Position numbers and translations under genes: made by a program. Under the pieces are notes generated by a model. It was not told where the DNA came from. It did no database searches and saw only the letters and a program-made list of their open reading frames with translations. A stretch of 64,000 nt of DNA from Sphaerisporangium perillae. Its GTDB lineage: Bacteria > Actinomycetota > Actinomycetes > Streptosporangiales > Streptosporangiaceae. Numbering within the stretch: the stretch's first letter is position 1; each line of letters opens with the position of its first letter. Below are positions 33,850 through 44,213 of the stretch, in pieces. Location of the stretch: positions 186,001-250,000 of the forward strand of contig NZ_JALLPO010000001.1 in the NCBI RefSeq assembly GCF_023276435.1, written 5' to 3'.

Positions 33850-34034
33850 GAAGACCGTCCACCGTGCCAAGGCGTGCGGTGGCGGTTCGCCCGCGGCCGT
33901 GGTGGGCGCCGGGGTTGCCGCAATCTCCCGGCGTCCACCACGTTTTCGGGCATTACCCGCGTTCCATCCGCCATCGCGACCATGGTCGTGACGTGCTGCG
34001 TGACGGCCGGATACACACCGTCCGAGGAGGAGAC

Positions 34035-34781
34035 GTGGCCGCAGGTGGGAAGCCCATCGCCGTAGAGATCGCCAGGGACGAGCTCGAGCGCGTGCTCGCC
34101 GTCCGGCTGGACGACCGGCTTCTGGAGCGGGCGCTGACGCACCGCTCGTACGCCTATGAGAACGGTGGCCTGCCCACCAACGAGCGCCTTGAGTTCCTGG
34201 GCGACTCGGTGCTGGGCCTGGTGGTCACCGACACCCTGTTCCGCGGGCATCCCGACCTGCCCGAGGGCCAGCTCGCCAAGCTGCGGGCGGCCGTGGTCAA
34301 CATGCGCGCGCTCGCCGACGTCGCGCGGGCCCTGGACCTGGGCCGCTTCACCCGGCTCGGCCGGGGCGAGGAGGGCACGGGGGGCCGCGACAAGTCCTCG
34401 ATCCTGGCCGACACCCTGGAGGCGCTGATCGGCGCCGTCTACGTCGACAAGGGGCTCGACGAGGCCTTCCGTGTGGTGCACCTGCTGTTCGACCCGCTGA
34501 TCAAGCGCTCGGCCTCGCTCGGGGCGGGCCTCGACTGGAAGACCTCGCTGCAGGAGCTCACGGCGTCGGAGATGCTGGGCGTCCCCGAGTACCACGTGGA
34601 CGAGAGCGGGCCCGACCACGCCAAGTCGTTCACCGCGGTCGTGCGGGTCGGCGGCCAGGAGTACGGCTCGGGCGCCGGGCGCAGCAAGAAGGAAGCCGAG
34701 CAGCAGGCCGCGGAGGCCGCCTGGAACGCGATCCGCGCCCGCAGCGATGCGCAGGAGAAACTCGAGAAGGCGGCCACCTGA
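34035..34781 (+). CDS. rnc: ribonuclease III
   Basis: A 248-residue double-strand-specific endoribonuclease for rRNA and mRNA processing. The signature [12 protein letters not shown] covers residues 50-61, and the second catalytic acidic block is [18 protein letters not shown]. The C-terminal dsRNA-binding domain contains [28 protein letters not shown] precedes GTG 34035; the longer frame from 33831 reads through the rpmF terminator and was rejected. mutM starts 3 bp after its stop. In Streptomyces RNase III (AbsB) affects antibiotic production. Confidence 0.97.
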   Translation: MAAGGKPIAVEIARDELERVLAVRLDDRLLERALTHRSYAYENGGLPTNERLEFLGDSVLGLVVTDTLFRGHPDLPEGQLAKLRAAVVNMRALADVARALDLGRFTRLGRGEEGTGGRDKSSILADTLEALIGAVYVDKGLDEAFRVVHLLFDPLIKRSASLGAGLDWKTSLQELTASEMLGVPEYHVDESGPDHAKSFTAVVRVGGQEYGSGAGRSKKEAEQQAAEAAWNAIRARSDAQEKLEKAAT

Positions 34782-34784
34782 CCG

Positions 34785-35690
34785 ATGCCGGAGCTGCCCG
34801 AAGTCGAGGTCGTACGGCGTGGGCTGTCGCGCTGGGTCGCCGGACGCACGATCGCCTACGCCGAGGTGCTGCATCCTCGCGCGATCCGCAGGCACGTGCC
34901 GGGAGCCGCCGAGTTCGCCGGCCGGCTGGCCGGGCGCACGCTGGTCTCCGCCGAGCGCCGGGGCAAGTACCTCTGGATGCCCTTGGCGGACGCGCAGAAC
35001 GGCTCTGGGGCGTCGCCAGGCGCCGGTGAGGGGATCGGCGCCTCGGAGGCCCTGCTCGCCCATCTGGGGATGAGCGGGCAACTGCTGGTGGTCGAGGCGG
35101 GGTCGCCGCTCGAGAAGCATCTGCGAGTGCGGCTCGGCTTCGCCGACGGTGGGCCGGAGTTGCGGTTCGTCGACCAGCGCACTTTCGGCCACCTGCTCGT
35201 CGCCCCCCTGGTGCCGCTCGCGCGGGCCGTTCCCGAGCCGATCGCGCACATCGCGGCCGATCCGCTGGAGGAGGCGTTCGACGAGGAGATGTTCGCGCTG
35301 CGGCTCGGCGCCAGGCAGACCGAGATCAAGCGTGCGCTCCTCGACCAGTCGCTGATCAGCGGCGTCGGGAACATCTACGCCGACGAGGCGCTGTGGCGCG
35401 CGGGGCTGCACGGCGGCACGCCGACCCGCGGGCTGAGCAGGCGCAAGATCGACGAGTTGCTGGCCGCGGTGCGCGAGGTGATGCGCGAGGCCCTCGGCCA
35501 GGGCGGCACCTCGTTCGATAGCCTGTACGTCAACGTCAACGGTGAGAGTGGCTACTTCGACCGGTCACTCAACGTGTACGGCAGGCAGGGCGAGCCGTGC
35601 GCCCGCTGCGGCGGGCCCGTCCTGCGGGAGGCGTTCATGAACAGGTCTTCCTACAGTTGCCCGCGTTGTCAACCCCGGGTGGGGGCATGA
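34785..35690 (+). CDS. mutM: formamidopyrimidine-DNA glycosylase
   Basis: A 301-residue base-excision repair enzyme removing 8-oxoguanine and formamidopyrimidines. The catalytic N-terminus [13 protein letters not shown] (Pro2, Glu3) is intact. The H2TH part includes [17 protein letters not shown], and the C-terminal zinc finger is [13 protein letters not shown]...CPRC. A short Gly/Ala/Ser-rich loop ([17 protein letters not shown]) is inserted after KYLWMPL. It overlaps the acylphosphatase gene (ATGA). Confidence 0.97.
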   Translation: MPELPEVEVVRRGLSRWVAGRTIAYAEVLHPRAIRRHVPGAAEFAGRLAGRTLVSAERRGKYLWMPLADAQNGSGASPGAGEGIGASEALLAHLGMSGQLLVVEAGSPLEKHLRVRLGFADGGPELRFVDQRTFGHLLVAPLVPLARAVPEPIAHIAADPLEEAFDEEMFALRLGARQTEIKRALLDQSLISGVGNIYADEALWRAGLHGGTPTRGLSRRKIDELLAAVREVMREALGQGGTSFDSLYVNVNGESGYFDRSLNVYGRQGEPCARCGGPVLREAFMNRSSYSCPRCQPRVGA

Positions 35691-35986
35691 GCGACGACGC
35701 TGGGGCCGGCGCGAGTGACATTCGTCTCAACGCCTGGGTGCGCGGCCGGGTCCAGGGAGTGGGTTTCCGCTGGTGGACGCGTGCGCGGGCCTTGGAGCTC
35801 GGCCTGGTCGGATCGGCGTCGAACCTGGCCGACGGGCGGGTGGAGGTGGTCGCCGAGGGGCCTCGCGAAGCCTGTGAGAAGCTTCTTGCGCAGCTCAGGG
35901 GTGGTGACACCCCTGGGCGGGTAGATGTAGTGGTGGAGCGCTGGTCACCGGTTCGCGGTGGTTTTGGTGGATTCGTGGAGCGGTAG
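35687..35986 (+). CDS. acylphosphatase
   Basis: A 99-residue protein with the acylphosphatase active site: [18 protein letters not shown] (phosphate-binding loop and catalytic Arg) and [17 protein letters not shown] (catalytic Asn). It hydrolyses acyl phosphates. ATG 35687 overlaps the mutM stop, so it is translated from the rnc-mutM transcript. In Streptomyces the same gene lies between mutM and smc. Confidence 0.94.
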   Translation: MSDDAGAGASDIRLNAWVRGRVQGVGFRWWTRARALELGLVGSASNLADGRVEVVAEGPREACEKLLAQLRGGDTPGRVDVVVERWSPVRGGFGGFVER

Positions 35987-36175
35987 GCGCTTCCCTTAAA
36001 CCCCCTAAATGCGGTATATTTACATGTCGGGAGTGCCCATTGGTGCATTCATGGGGAGCGTTCAACTTGACCGCCTCCATTGCCGGTGCGACTCTTGATA
36101 GGAAACACGCGCACCCCTCCCGCGGCAAGAAGTGCGCGAACCAGTTTGGTCACTCAGCGTGGAGGACCCTTAACC

Positions 36176-36370
36176 ATGGCGAAGGCTCTACTCGGCCACG
36201 TCGGCGGTCTTGACCCTCGAATGGTCTCGGAAATGCGCCGTCTCCAGCAGCGAATCCGGGATCTGGAGGCAGAGCTCACAAGGCTCCAGGCCCAGAACGA
36301 CGCTCTCGCGGCCCAGTCGCGGGATGAGGCGTTCTCTCGTCTGCAGGATCGCGAGCCGGCCCTCACCTGA
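36176..36370 (+). CDS. conserved small coiled-coil protein between acylphosphatase and smc
   Basis: A 64-residue protein: MAKALLGHVGGLDPRMVSEM followed by a strong heptad coiled coil (RRLQQRIRDLEAELTRLQAQNDALAAQ). GGAGG lies 11 nt before ATG 36176, and an AT-rich promoter-like stretch (35996-36030) plus a downstream terminator show it is a separate gene. Similar small proteins seem to occur beside smc in other actinomycetes (recollection, not checked). The N-terminal KALLGHVGG block looks like an interaction motif. The function is not known; the position suggests a link to chromosome organisation, but that is inference. Confidence 0.75.
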   Translation: MAKALLGHVGGLDPRMVSEMRRLQQRIRDLEAELTRLQAQNDALAAQSRDEAFSRLQDREPALT

Positions 36371-36395
36371 GAGGTTCGGTACGGCACACACTGTC

Positions 36396-36428
36396 AGGGA
36401 CGCCCCGCAAAGGCGTCCCTTGTCATTT
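36396..36428 (+). terminator. intrinsic terminator after the coiled-coil gene
   Basis: AGGGACGCC (36396-36404) and GGCGTCCCT (36412-36420) form a 9-bp perfect stem with a 7-nt loop, followed by the T-rich TGTCATTTCT. Confidence 0.85.
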
Positions 36429-36609
36429 CTCCTGGTTTCCTGCGCCTCGTCGTTCCCTCCTGGCCCGGCGGCGAACCCTCCGGAGGCGTTTTCCGGCGCC
36501 CGGACCTCGCGGTGAGCACACTGGAGGCCGCGTGAGCCGGTAGTGTGCCCGGCAGGGATCGCCCGGAGGCACGCAGGCGATCTCCGAGCAGACGGGGAGG
36601 TCGGCGCGC

Positions 36610-39600
36610 GTGTATCTCAAGAACCTCACGCTGCGCGGCTTCAAGTCCTTCGCCTCCGCCACCGCCCTGCGCTTCGAGCCCGGCATCACCTGCGTGGTCG
36701 GTCCCAACGGCTCCGGCAAGTCCAACGTCGTCGACGCCCTCGCCTGGGTCATGGGCGAGCACAGCGCCAAATCCCTGCGCGGCGGCAAGATGGAGGACGT
36801 CATCTTCGCCGGCACGTCCTCGCGGCCGCCCCTCGGGCGTGCCGAGGTGACGCTGACCATCGACAACACCGACGGCGCGCTCCCGATCGACTACACCGAG
36901 GTCACGATCAGCCGGCTGATGTTCCGGTCGGGCCAGAGCGAGTACGCCATCAACGGCGACACCTGCCGGCTCCTGGACATCCAGGAGCTGCTGTCCGACT
37001 CCGGCATCGGCCGCGAGATGCACGTGATCGTCGGCCAGGGCCAGCTCGACACCGTGCTCCACGCGGGCCCAGAGGAGCGCAGAGCCTTCATCGAGGAGGC
37101 GGCGGGCGTCCTGAAGCACCGCAAACGCAAAGAGAAGGCGCTGCGGAAGCTCGACGCCATGCAGGCCAACCTCATCCGCGTCCAGGACCTCGCCGCCGAG
37201 CTGCGCCGGCAGCTCAAGCCGCTCGGCCGCCAGGCGGAGATCGCCAGGAAGGCCGCGGTGATCCAGGCCGACCTGCGCGACGCGCGGCTGCGCCTGCTCG
37301 CCGACGACGTCGTACGGTTGCGCACGCACCTCGACCGGGAGGCGGCCGACGAGGCGGCGGTGCGCGCCCGGCGCGCCCAGGCCGAGGCCGAGCTGGAGCA
37401 GGGCCAGGCCCGCGAGGCCGAACTGGAGGCCGCCGAGGGGGCCGCACAGCCGCGCCTGGCCGCCGCGCAGGAGACCTACTACCGCCTGGCCGCGCTCAAG
37501 GAGCGGTTCCACAGCGTCGAGACGCTGGCCACCGAGCGGCACCGTCACGCCGTCGAGGCCGCCTCCATCGAGCGCCGCGGGCGCGACCCGGAGGACTACG
37601 AGCGCGAGGCGGCCGAGGTGCGCGAGCGCGAGGAGGCGCTCAGGGTCGAGCTGGAGCAGGCCGAGGAGATCCTGGAGCAGGCCGTCTGGCGCCGATCGGA
37701 GGCCGAGAGCGCGCTCGCGGTCGAGGAGCGCCGCCTGGCCGCGGCGGCGCGGGAGGCGGCCGACCGGCGCGAGAGCCTGGCGAGGCTGCGTGGCGAGGTG
37801 GCCGCCGTGCGCGGGCGTGCCAGGGCCGCCGAGGAGGAGATCGGGCGCCTTACCAAGGCCCTCCAGGAGGCCCGCCAGCGAAGCGAGCGGGCGCAGGAGG
37901 AGCACGACGCGCAGGAGCTCAGCGAGCCGGGCGGCGATCCCGCGCTCGCCGAGGAGCTCGCGCTGGCGGAGCAGGGCGTCGAGGAGGCCAAGGCCGCCGC
38001 CGAGGAGGCCCGGGCCGCCGTCGAGGAGGCCAGAGCGGCCGTCGACGGCCCGAGAAGGGCCCTCGCCGAGGCGCGCACGGCCGTGACCGCCGCTCGCTCC
38101 GCCGACCAGGAGGCCCAGCGGGCCGTCGCCGCCCTGGAAGCCCGCCGGGACGCCCTGGAGATGAGCCTGGCCGGTGGCGCCGACGGCGGGGCGGCGCTGA
38201 TGGCGTCCGGCCTCACGGGCGTGCTCGGGCCCCTCGCCGCGATGATGACCGTCCAGCCGGGGGCCGAGGTGGCCATCGCGGCCGTGCTCGGCGCCGCCGC
38301 GGAGGCGGTCGCGGTGGAGTCGCTGTCGACCGTCGTCGACGCCGTGGAGCTGCTGCGCGCGGACGAGGCCGGCCGGGCCGGGCTGGTCGTCGCGTCCGAC
38401 ACCGCCGTCACCAGGCCGGCCCTCGTGGACGGCGTCCCATGGGCCTGCGATCTTGTGACCGTGTCCGACGCGTTCCGCCCGGCCGTCGAGCACCTGCTGT
38501 CCGGCGTGGTCGTCGTCGAGGACGTGACGGTGGCCAGGAAGCTCGTGGAGGAGCGTCCCGACCTGCGGGCCGTCACCTGGTCGGGCGACCTGGTGGGGGC
38601 GTACTTCGCGCACGGCGGGTCCGGCGGCGGCACCTCGGTGCTGCAGGTGCGGGCCGCGCTCGACCAGGCGGTCGCCGACCTCGCGCAGGCCCGGGCCACC
38701 GCCGAGCACACGGCGGGCGGGCTGGAGGAGGCCGCCGGCGCCGAGCGCGCCGCCCAGCAGGCCGTCGAGACCGCCCAGGCGCGGGCCGCCCAGGCCCAGA
38801 CCGGGGTCAACACCGCCCAGGCCGGGGTGAACGCCGCGCAGGGCGTGCTCGACCGCGTCCGGGCCGCGCAGCGGGAGGCCGACCAGCGGGTCGCCGTCGT
38901 GGCCAGGCGGCTGGCGCAGCTCGACGCCGCCGCCAAGGCGGCCCGCGACGAGTGCGACCGGCTGGCGGGAAGCGTCGCGGCGGCCGAGCAGGCGCGCGAC
39001 CGCGACCTCGCCGGGGTCGTGGAGCTGGAGGAGCGTCTGGCCGAGGCCGAGTACGCCGACGAGCTGGCGGCCGAGCCGACCACGGAGACCCGCGACGAGC
39101 TGGCCGGCGCCTGCGCGGTCACCCGGCAGGCCGAGATGGAGGCCCGCCTCACCGTCCGCACGACCGAGGAGCGGGTCAGGGGCATCGAAGGCCGCGCCGA
39201 CCAGCTCATGCGGGCGGCCAGGCGCGAACGCGAGGAGCGGGCCGGAGCCGCCGCCCTGCGGGAACGCCGCCGTGCCCAGGCGCAGGTCGCCGAGGCGGTC
39301 GTCCGCGGCGCGGGCCGCGCGCTCGGGGTGCTGGAGGCGTCGCTGGCGCTGGCCGACGAGGAGCGCGCGGAGGCCGAACGGGCGCGCGGCGAGATCGACG
39401 CCGAGCTCAAGGCGGTGCGCGTCCGCGTCCGCGAGCTGTCGGGCGAGCTGGACAAGCTGGTCAACCGGGTCCATGGCAACGAGGTGGCCCGCACCGAGCA
39501 GCGGCTGCGCCTGGAGCAGATGGAGACCCGGGCCATGGAGGAGTACGGCGTCGAGATGGACGCCCTGATCGCCGAGTACGGCCCCGAGCAGCCCGTTCCG

Positions 39601-40302
39601 GTCGCCGACGGCGAGGGCGAGGGCGAGACCGTGCCCTACGTCCGAGAGGAGCAGGAGAAGCGGGCCAAGGTGGCCGAGCGGCAGATGGCCCAGCTCGGCA
39701 AGGTCAACCCGCTGGCGCTGGAGGAGTTCGCGGCGCTGGAGGAGCGGCACACCTTCCTGAACTCCCAGCTGGAGGACCTGCGCAAGACCCGGCGCGACCT
39801 GCTGACGGTGGTCAAGGAGGTCGACGAGCGGGTGGAGCAGGTCTTCACGGCCGCCTACGAGGACGTCGCGCGGGAGTTCGAGGCCATCTTCTCCCGGGTC
39901 TTCCCCGGCGGCGACGGGCGCCTGCTGCTGACCGACCCCTCCGACATGCTCACCACAGGCGTCGACGTGGAGGCCAGGCCGCCGGGCAAGAAAGTCAAGC
40001 GCCTGTCCCTGCTGTCGGGCGGCGAGCGCTCGCTGACCGCCGTGGCGTTCCTCATCTCGATCTTCAAGGCGCGGCCGTCGCCGTTCTACGTGATGGACGA
40101 GGTCGAGGCGGCGCTGGACGACACCAACACCCAGCGGCTCCTCACCCTCTTCGAGGAGCTGCGGCAGAGTTCCCAGCTCATCGTCATCACCCACCAGAAG
40201 CGCACGATGGAGATCGCCGACGCCCTCTACGGCGTGAGCATGCGCGGGGACGGCGTGACCCAGGTGGTCAGCCAACGCCTCCGCGAACGCGAAACCGCCT
40301 GA
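36610..40302 (+). CDS. smc: chromosome segregation protein SMC
   Basis: A 1230-residue condensin ATPase, of normal length. Walker A is GPNGSGKS at residues 31-38. Long coiled-coil arms flank a hinge at roughly 510-670 (GLTGVLGPLAAMMTVQPGAEVAIAA onward). The signature LSGGERS starts near 1135 and Walker B FYVMDE near 1159, with a D-loop in ALDDTNT. It compacts and segregates chromosomes with ScpA/ScpB, which are not in this window. GTG 36610 has GGGGAGG upstream. The coiled-coil region is exceptionally Ala/Glu/Arg-rich, which produces long false open frames on the opposite strand. Confidence 0.98.
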   Translation: MYLKNLTLRGFKSFASATALRFEPGITCVVGPNGSGKSNVVDALAWVMGEHSAKSLRGGKMEDVIFAGTSSRPPLGRAEVTLTIDNTDGALPIDYTEVTISRLMFRSGQSEYAINGDTCRLLDIQELLSDSGIGREMHVIVGQGQLDTVLHAGPEERRAFIEEAAGVLKHRKRKEKALRKLDAMQANLIRVQDLAAELRRQLKPLGRQAEIARKAAVIQADLRDARLRLLADDVVRLRTHLDREAADEAAVRARRAQAEAELEQGQAREAELEAAEGAAQPRLAAAQETYYRLAALKERFHSVETLATERHRHAVEAASIERRGRDPEDYEREAAEVREREEALRVELEQAEEILEQAVWRRSEAESALAVEERRLAAAAREAADRRESLARLRGEVAAVRGRARAAEEEIGRLTKALQEARQRSERAQEEHDAQELSEPGGDPALAEELALAEQGVEEAKAAAEEARAAVEEARAAVDGPRRALAEARTAVTAARSADQEAQRAVAALEARRDALEMSLAGGADGGAALMASGLTGVLGPLAAMMTVQPGAEVAIAAVLGAAAEAVAVESLSTVVDAVELLRADEAGRAGLVVASDTAVTRPALVDGVPWACDLVTVSDAFRPAVEHLLSGVVVVEDVTVARKLVEERPDLRAVTWSGDLVGAYFAHGGSGGGTSVLQVRAALDQAVADLAQARATAEHTAGGLEEAAGAERAAQQAVETAQARAAQAQTGVNTAQAGVNAAQGVLDRVRAAQREADQRVAVVARRLAQLDAAAKAARDECDRLAGSVAAAEQARDRDLAGVVELEERLAEAEYADELAAEPTTETRDELAGACAVTRQAEMEARLTVRTTEERVRGIEGRADQLMRAARREREERAGAAALRERRRAQAQVAEAVVRGAGRALGVLEASLALADEERAEAERARGEIDAELKAVRVRVRELSGELDKLVNRVHGNEVARTEQRLRLEQMETRAMEEYGVEMDALIAEYGPEQPVPVADGEGEGETVPYVREEQEKRAKVAERQMAQLGKVNPLALEEFAALEERHTFLNSQLEDLRKTRRDLLTVVKEVDERVEQVFTAAYEDVAREFEAIFSRVFPGGDGRLLLTDPSDMLTTGVDVEARPPGKKVKRLSLLSGGERSLTAVAFLISIFKARPSPFYVMDEVEAALDDTNTQRLLTLFEELRQSSQLIVITHQKRTMEIADALYGVSMRGDGVTQVVSQRLRERETA

Positions 40303-40326
40303 CCCCATCTGGGGGATAAGTGCATC

Positions 40327-40348
40327 CCGACATACAGCGAAATGTCGG
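40327..40348 (+). terminator. hairpin between smc and ftsY
   Basis: CCGACAT (40327-40333) and ATGTCGG (40342-40348) form a 7-bp stem with an 8-nt loop, 24 nt past the smc stop. A shorter CCCC-ATCT-GGGG hairpin precedes it. Confidence 0.45.
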
Positions 40349-40415
40349 TACAACCGGCGCGCCGTGGGCGAGCCCGGGCGTGAGCATGGTCCCTCGTCTG
40401 GAAAACTGACATCTT

Positions 40416-41597
40416 GTGGATGGGTACCTCGGCATCATCATGATCGTCGTCCTCGTCGCGATCCTTGCGGCGGGTGGCATGTTCCTGCTCTTCCGGCCCC
40501 GTGACAGGCACGCTCCACCGCCGGTCCGGCCGCCGGAGGCGCCCACCATTCCGGAGCCGCCGCAAGGGCCGGCCACCGGCGTGCTGGAAGACGACTCGGC
40601 CACGACGACCGTCCCGCCGCCGGTCAAGCCGGTCGAACCCATCGCGCCGCCCGCGCCCGCGATCGAGATCCCGCCGCCCTCCGCCGGCCGCATGGTGCGG
40701 CTGCGCGCCCGCCTCGCCCGCTCGCAGAGCTCGCTGGGCAAAGGCCTGCTGGAGCTGCTCTCGCGCGACCGCCTGGACGACGACGTCTGGGACGAGATCG
40801 AGGACACGCTGATCACCGCCGACGTGGGAGTCTCGCCGACCCGCTCGATGGTCGACGAGCTCCGCACCAAGGTCAAGGTGCTCGGCTCGCGGAGCCACGA
40901 CGAGGCGCGCGGCCTGCTGCGCGAGCAGTTGCTCGTCCTGATCGGCGCCGACATGGACCGCACTCTGCACACCGCGCCGCACGGCGAGCGGCCCGCCGTC
41001 GTGCTCATCGTCGGGGTCAACGGCACCGGCAAGACCACGACCACCGGCAAGCTCGCCCGGGCGCTGATCGGCGACGGCCGTAAGGTCCTGCTGGGCGCCG
41101 CCGACACCTTCCGCGCCGCCGCGGCCGACCAGCTCCAGACCTGGGGCGAGCGCGTCGGGGCCGAGGTCGTGCGCAAGGACGAGGGCGCCGACCCGGCCTC
41201 CGTGGCCTTCGACGCGGTGTCCAAGGGCATCGACGACAAGGTCGACACGGTGATCGTCGACACCGCGGGCCGCCTGCACACCAAGACCGGCCTGATGGAC
41301 GAGCTGGGCAAGGTCAAGCGGGTCATCGAGAAGAAGGCCACGGTCGACGAGGTCCTGCTGGTGCTCGACGCCACCACCGGGCAGAACGGCATGCGCCAGG
41401 CCCAGGTCTTCGCCGAGGCGGTGAACATCACCGGCATCGTCTTGACCAAGCTCGACGGCACGGCCAAGGGCGGCATCGTGATCTCCGTCCAGCGCGAGCT
41501 GGGCGTCCCGGTCAAGCTCGTCGGCCTCGGCGAGGGCCCCGACGACCTCGCCCCCTTCGACCCCGAGGTCTTCATCGACGCCCTCCTCGGCGACTGA
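40416..41597 (+). CDS. ftsY: signal recognition particle receptor FtsY
   Basis: A 393-residue SRP-type GTPase that docks SRP-ribosome complexes at the membrane. Unlike E. coli FtsY it begins with a true membrane helix (residues 5-26, LGIIMIVVLVAILAAGGMFLLF), the actinobacterial form, followed by a Pro-rich linker. The NG domain has G1 GVNGTGKTTTTGKLA (200-214), DTFRAAAADQL, DTAGRLHT and TKLDGTAKGG. GTG 40416 is the start. A strong terminator follows. Confidence 0.97.
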   Translation: MDGYLGIIMIVVLVAILAAGGMFLLFRPRDRHAPPPVRPPEAPTIPEPPQGPATGVLEDDSATTTVPPPVKPVEPIAPPAPAIEIPPPSAGRMVRLRARLARSQSSLGKGLLELLSRDRLDDDVWDEIEDTLITADVGVSPTRSMVDELRTKVKVLGSRSHDEARGLLREQLLVLIGADMDRTLHTAPHGERPAVVLIVGVNGTGKTTTTGKLARALIGDGRKVLLGAADTFRAAAADQLQTWGERVGAEVVRKDEGADPASVAFDAVSKGIDDKVDTVIVDTAGRLHTKTGLMDELGKVKRVIEKKATVDEVLLVLDATTGQNGMRQAQVFAEAVNITGIVLTKLDGTAKGGIVISVQRELGVPVKLVGLGEGPDDLAPFDPEVFIDALLGD

Positions 41598-41606
41598 CTC
41601 CCACCC

Positions 41607-41634
41607 CCCGGCGGCGCCCCTCCGCGCCGCCGGG
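41607..41634 (+). terminator. terminator after ftsY
   Basis: CCCGGCGGCGC (41607-41617) and GCGCCGCCGGG (41624-41634) form an 11-bp perfect stem with loop CCCTCC. Confidence 0.75.
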
Positions 41635-41784
41635 CCGGTTTCGCGGCACCGACGCAAGCACGGCGCTCGCGTCGGCGCGCGGTCATGAGCGCCCGGGCAT
41701 GCCCGTACGGCCCGCCGTCGCGGGCACCGGTTCGAGCGCATAGCCTGTGACCAGGGGAAATGGCGACCGAAGGGGGAGCCGGTC

Positions 41785-42072
41785 ATGGGTTCGCTGAGCC
41801 CTGTTCACTGGATGATCGTGTTCGTGGTGCTCGTGATGCTCTTCGGCGCGAAGAAGCTGCCGGACACCGCCAAGGCTCTCGGGCAGTCGCTGCGCATTCT
41901 GAAGCGAGAGACCACCAAGCTCCACGACGAGGACGACCTCCCGGTCGCCCAGGCGCCGAGCGCGACCGTCTCGCCGGCCGTCGAAGAGCGGCTGCGCGCA
42001 CTCGAAGAGGAGAACGCCCGGCTCAGGGCCGCGACCGCCGCCCCTCGGCCGGACGACCACGAGACCCGCTGA
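41785..42072 (+). CDS. tatA: Sec-independent translocase subunit TatA
   Basis: A 95-residue TatA/TatE-type protein: one N-terminal membrane helix (about 8-19), the hinge FGAKKLPDTAKALGQSLRILK with the FG motif at 20-21, an amphipathic helix, and a short charged tail. TatA oligomers form the channel for folded, twin-Arg proteins. GGGGGAG lies 11 nt before the ATG. It stands apart from tatC here; actinomycetes often have dispersed or several tatA copies, so this may be a paralogue. Confidence 0.88.
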   Translation: MGSLSPVHWMIVFVVLVMLFGAKKLPDTAKALGQSLRILKRETTKLHDEDDLPVAQAPSATVSPAVEERLRALEEENARLRAATAAPRPDDHETR

Positions 42073-42078
42073 CCGAAG

Positions 42079-42097
42079 ATGGTGCCTTCGGCGCCAT
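42079..42097 (+). terminator. hairpin after tatA
   Basis: ATGGTGCC (42079-42086) and GGCGCCAT (42090-42097) pair over 8 bp with one G-T pair and a TTC loop, followed by TTGA. It lies 6 nt past the tatA stop. Confidence 0.5.
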
Positions 42098-42197
42098 TTG
42101 ACGGACTGCGCGGCGCGACCGGTCGGGCGAGGAAGCCCGGTGGAGAACTGACCGTGCGAGCCGTGACGGCGGGCACACCGAATGCGGCGCGGCCGTC

Positions 42198-43007
42198 CTA
42201 GCGGGGGGTGCTCGTTTCGGTGGGGCGGGGGCGGATCGCTATGGGGACGACCAGTGGGGTGGCGGTGACGGGGTCGGGGATGACCTTGGCCTCCAGGTCG
42301 AAGACCTCGTCGAGGACAGGCTCGGTCATCACCTCGTGCGGGGTGCCGGCGGCGACCACGCGGCCGTCGCGCATGGCGATGAGCCGGTCGGAGTGGCGGG
42401 CGGCGAGGTTGAGGTCGTGCAGCACCATCACCACCGTGCGTCCGGCCTCGTCGCGCAGGCGGCTCACGAGCTGCAGGACGTCGATCTGATGGGCCAGGTC
42501 GAGGAAGGTCGTGGGCTCGTCCAGCAGGAGCAGGTCGGTGCCCTGGGCCAGCGCCATGGAGATCCACGCCCGCTGGCGCTGCCCGCCGGACAGCTCGTCC
42601 AGGGGGCGTTCGGCCAGGTCGAGCAGCCCGGTCATGCGCAGGGCGTCCTCGACCGCCGCCTCGTCGCCCGCGGACCACTGGCGGTACCACGCCTGGTGCG
42701 GATGGCGTCCCCTGGCCACGAGGTCGGCCACGGTGAGCCCTTCGGGCGCGGCCGGCGCCTGGGGCAGCACTCCGAGGATCTTCGCGACCTCCCTGCTCGG
42801 CATCCGGTGGATGTGCCGGCCGTCCAGCAGGACGTGGCCTGACAGCGGCTTGAGCAGGCGGCCCAGGGCGCGCAGCAGGGTGGACTTGCCGCAGCCGTTG
42901 GGGCCGATGATCGTGGTCACCGTGCCGGTCTCGATGCCGAGGTCGAGCCCGTCGACGATCAGCCGATCGCCGTAGCCGAGCTTGACGTCGACCGCCTGGA
43001 GTCTCAA
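42198..43007 (-). CDS. iron-siderophore ABC transporter ATP-binding protein
   Basis: A 269-residue ATPase of the FecE/FepC type. Walker A is GPNGCGKST (35-43), the signature is [17 protein letters not shown], Walker B is [12 protein letters not shown] and the switch histidine is in [16 protein letters not shown]. It drives uptake through the two FecCD permeases encoded upstream. The start is TTG 43007, overlapping the stop of the preceding permease (TTGA). No ATG or GTG fits the conserved N-terminus ([14 protein letters not shown]). Confidence 0.93.
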   Translation of the reverse strand: MRLQAVDVKLGYGDRLIVDGLDLGIETGTVTTIIGPNGCGKSTLLRALGRLLKPLSGHVLLDGRHIHRMPSREVAKILGVLPQAPAAPEGLTVADLVARGRHPHQAWYRQWSAGDEAAVEDALRMTGLLDLAERPLDELSGGQRQRAWISMALAQGTDLLLLDEPTTFLDLAHQIDVLQLVSRLRDEAGRTVVMVLHDLNLAARHSDRLIAMRDGRVVAAGTPHEVMTEPVLDEVFDLEAKVIPDPVTATPLVVPIAIRPRPTETSTPR

Positions 43008-44128
43008 ATGGCACCTCTGGCGCGTCGTGTGCGGACGAGAAGATAGATCAGGTACGGGGCTCCGAGCACCGCCGTGACGATCCCGACGGGCAGCTCGACC
43101 GGCGTCAGTGTCCGGGCGGCCAGGTCGGCGCCGGTGACCAGCACGGCCCCGGCGACGGCGGAGACGACCAGCGGCGGCTGCGCGACGCCCGCGAGCCGCA
43201 GGGCGATCTGCGGTGCGGCCAGGGCGACGAACGCGATCGGCCCTGCCGCGGCGGTGGCGGCGGACGCGAGCAGGACGGCGCAGAGCAGCAAGGAGCCCCG
43301 GGCCAGGTCGATGCGCACGCCGAGCCCGCGGACGGTGTCGTCGCCCAGGCGCAGGACGGCGAGAGTGCGGGTGCCGAGCAGTGTCGCCGGGAGGACCATG
43401 GCGAGCGCGAGGGCCGTCGGAACCACGTGCTCCATGCCCCTGGCGTTCAGGGAGCCGCTGATCCAGACCATGGCCCGGGTGGCGTCGTTGACGTCGCCCA
43501 CGGTCAGCAGCCAGTACTTCAGGTTGGTGAACACCGCGACGACGCCGACGCCCACCAGGACCAGCCGGTAGCCGTCGAGCCCGCGCCGCCATGCGAGCCC
43601 GTACACCAGCAGCGCGCCGGCGAGCCCGCCGGCGAGGGCGGCGGCGGGGATCCCGATGGCGGCCAGGACGCCGCCGGCGCCGCCGTACGCGGCCCCGCCC
43701 GCCACGGTGGCGGCGACGACGGCCAGGCTCGCGCCGGAGGTGACGCCGAGGATGTCCGGGCCGGCCAGCGGGTTGCGGGCGATGGCCTGGGTGATCGCGC
43801 CTGAGACGCCCAGGGCGGCGCCCACGAGCGCGCCGGTGAGCGCGCGCGGCAGGCGCAGCTCCATGATCACGAGCCGGGCCCCACCGGTGCCGCCGCCGAG
43901 CACCGCGGCGACGACCTCCGAAAGGCTCATGGGAATGTCGCCGAGCCGCAGGTGCAGGGCCGTGAGCAGGAGCAGCAGCGCGAGCCCGGTCACGGTGACG
44001 GCCAGCCCTCGCGGCCGCAGCAGCAGGGACACGCGGCCGATCCGCAGGGGCCGCCGATGCGCGAGCCGCACCGCGCCCGCGGTGGTGGCGGCTGCGGGGG
44101 CCGTGACGGTCCCGGGTGGGGCGCTCAC
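43004..44128 (-). CDS. FecCD-family siderophore permease (second permease)
   Basis: A 374-residue integral membrane protein with about ten helices. FecCD signatures include [44 protein letters not shown] and [16 protein letters not shown]. It forms the channel with the other permease. The first 35 residues are an Ala/Pro-rich cytoplasmic tail; GTG 44128 is used although its ribosome site is weak. It is coupled to the ATPase gene by overlap. Confidence 0.92.
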   Translation of the reverse strand: MSAPPGTVTAPAAATTAGAVRLAHRRPLRIGRVSLLLRPRGLAVTVTGLALLLLLTALHLRLGDIPMSLSEVVAAVLGGGTGGARLVIMELRLPRALTGALVGAALGVSGAITQAIARNPLAGPDILGVTSGASLAVVAATVAGGAAYGGAGGVLAAIGIPAAALAGGLAGALLVYGLAWRRGLDGYRLVLVGVGVVAVFTNLKYWLLTVGDVNDATRAMVWISGSLNARGMEHVVPTALALAMVLPATLLGTRTLAVLRLGDDTVRGLGVRIDLARGSLLLCAVLLASAATAAAGPIAFVALAAPQIALRLAGVAQPPLVVSAVAGAVLVTGADLAARTLTPVELPVGIVTAVLGAPYLIYLLVRTRRARGAI

Positions 44129-44213
44129 GGATGTACCGATCTCGAGCCGCGAACGGGCGCGACGAGGGGGACGGCGCCGGCGTGGGCGGGCACGGTGCGT
44201 GGCGGGACCATCG

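Noticed and set aside
36394-40353. Open frame of about 1319 codons antisense to smc
   Set aside because: It is a composition effect of the GC-rich Ala/Glu/Arg coiled coil; its translation is Gly/Leu/Arg/His-rich with no domain, and smc on the other strand is certain.
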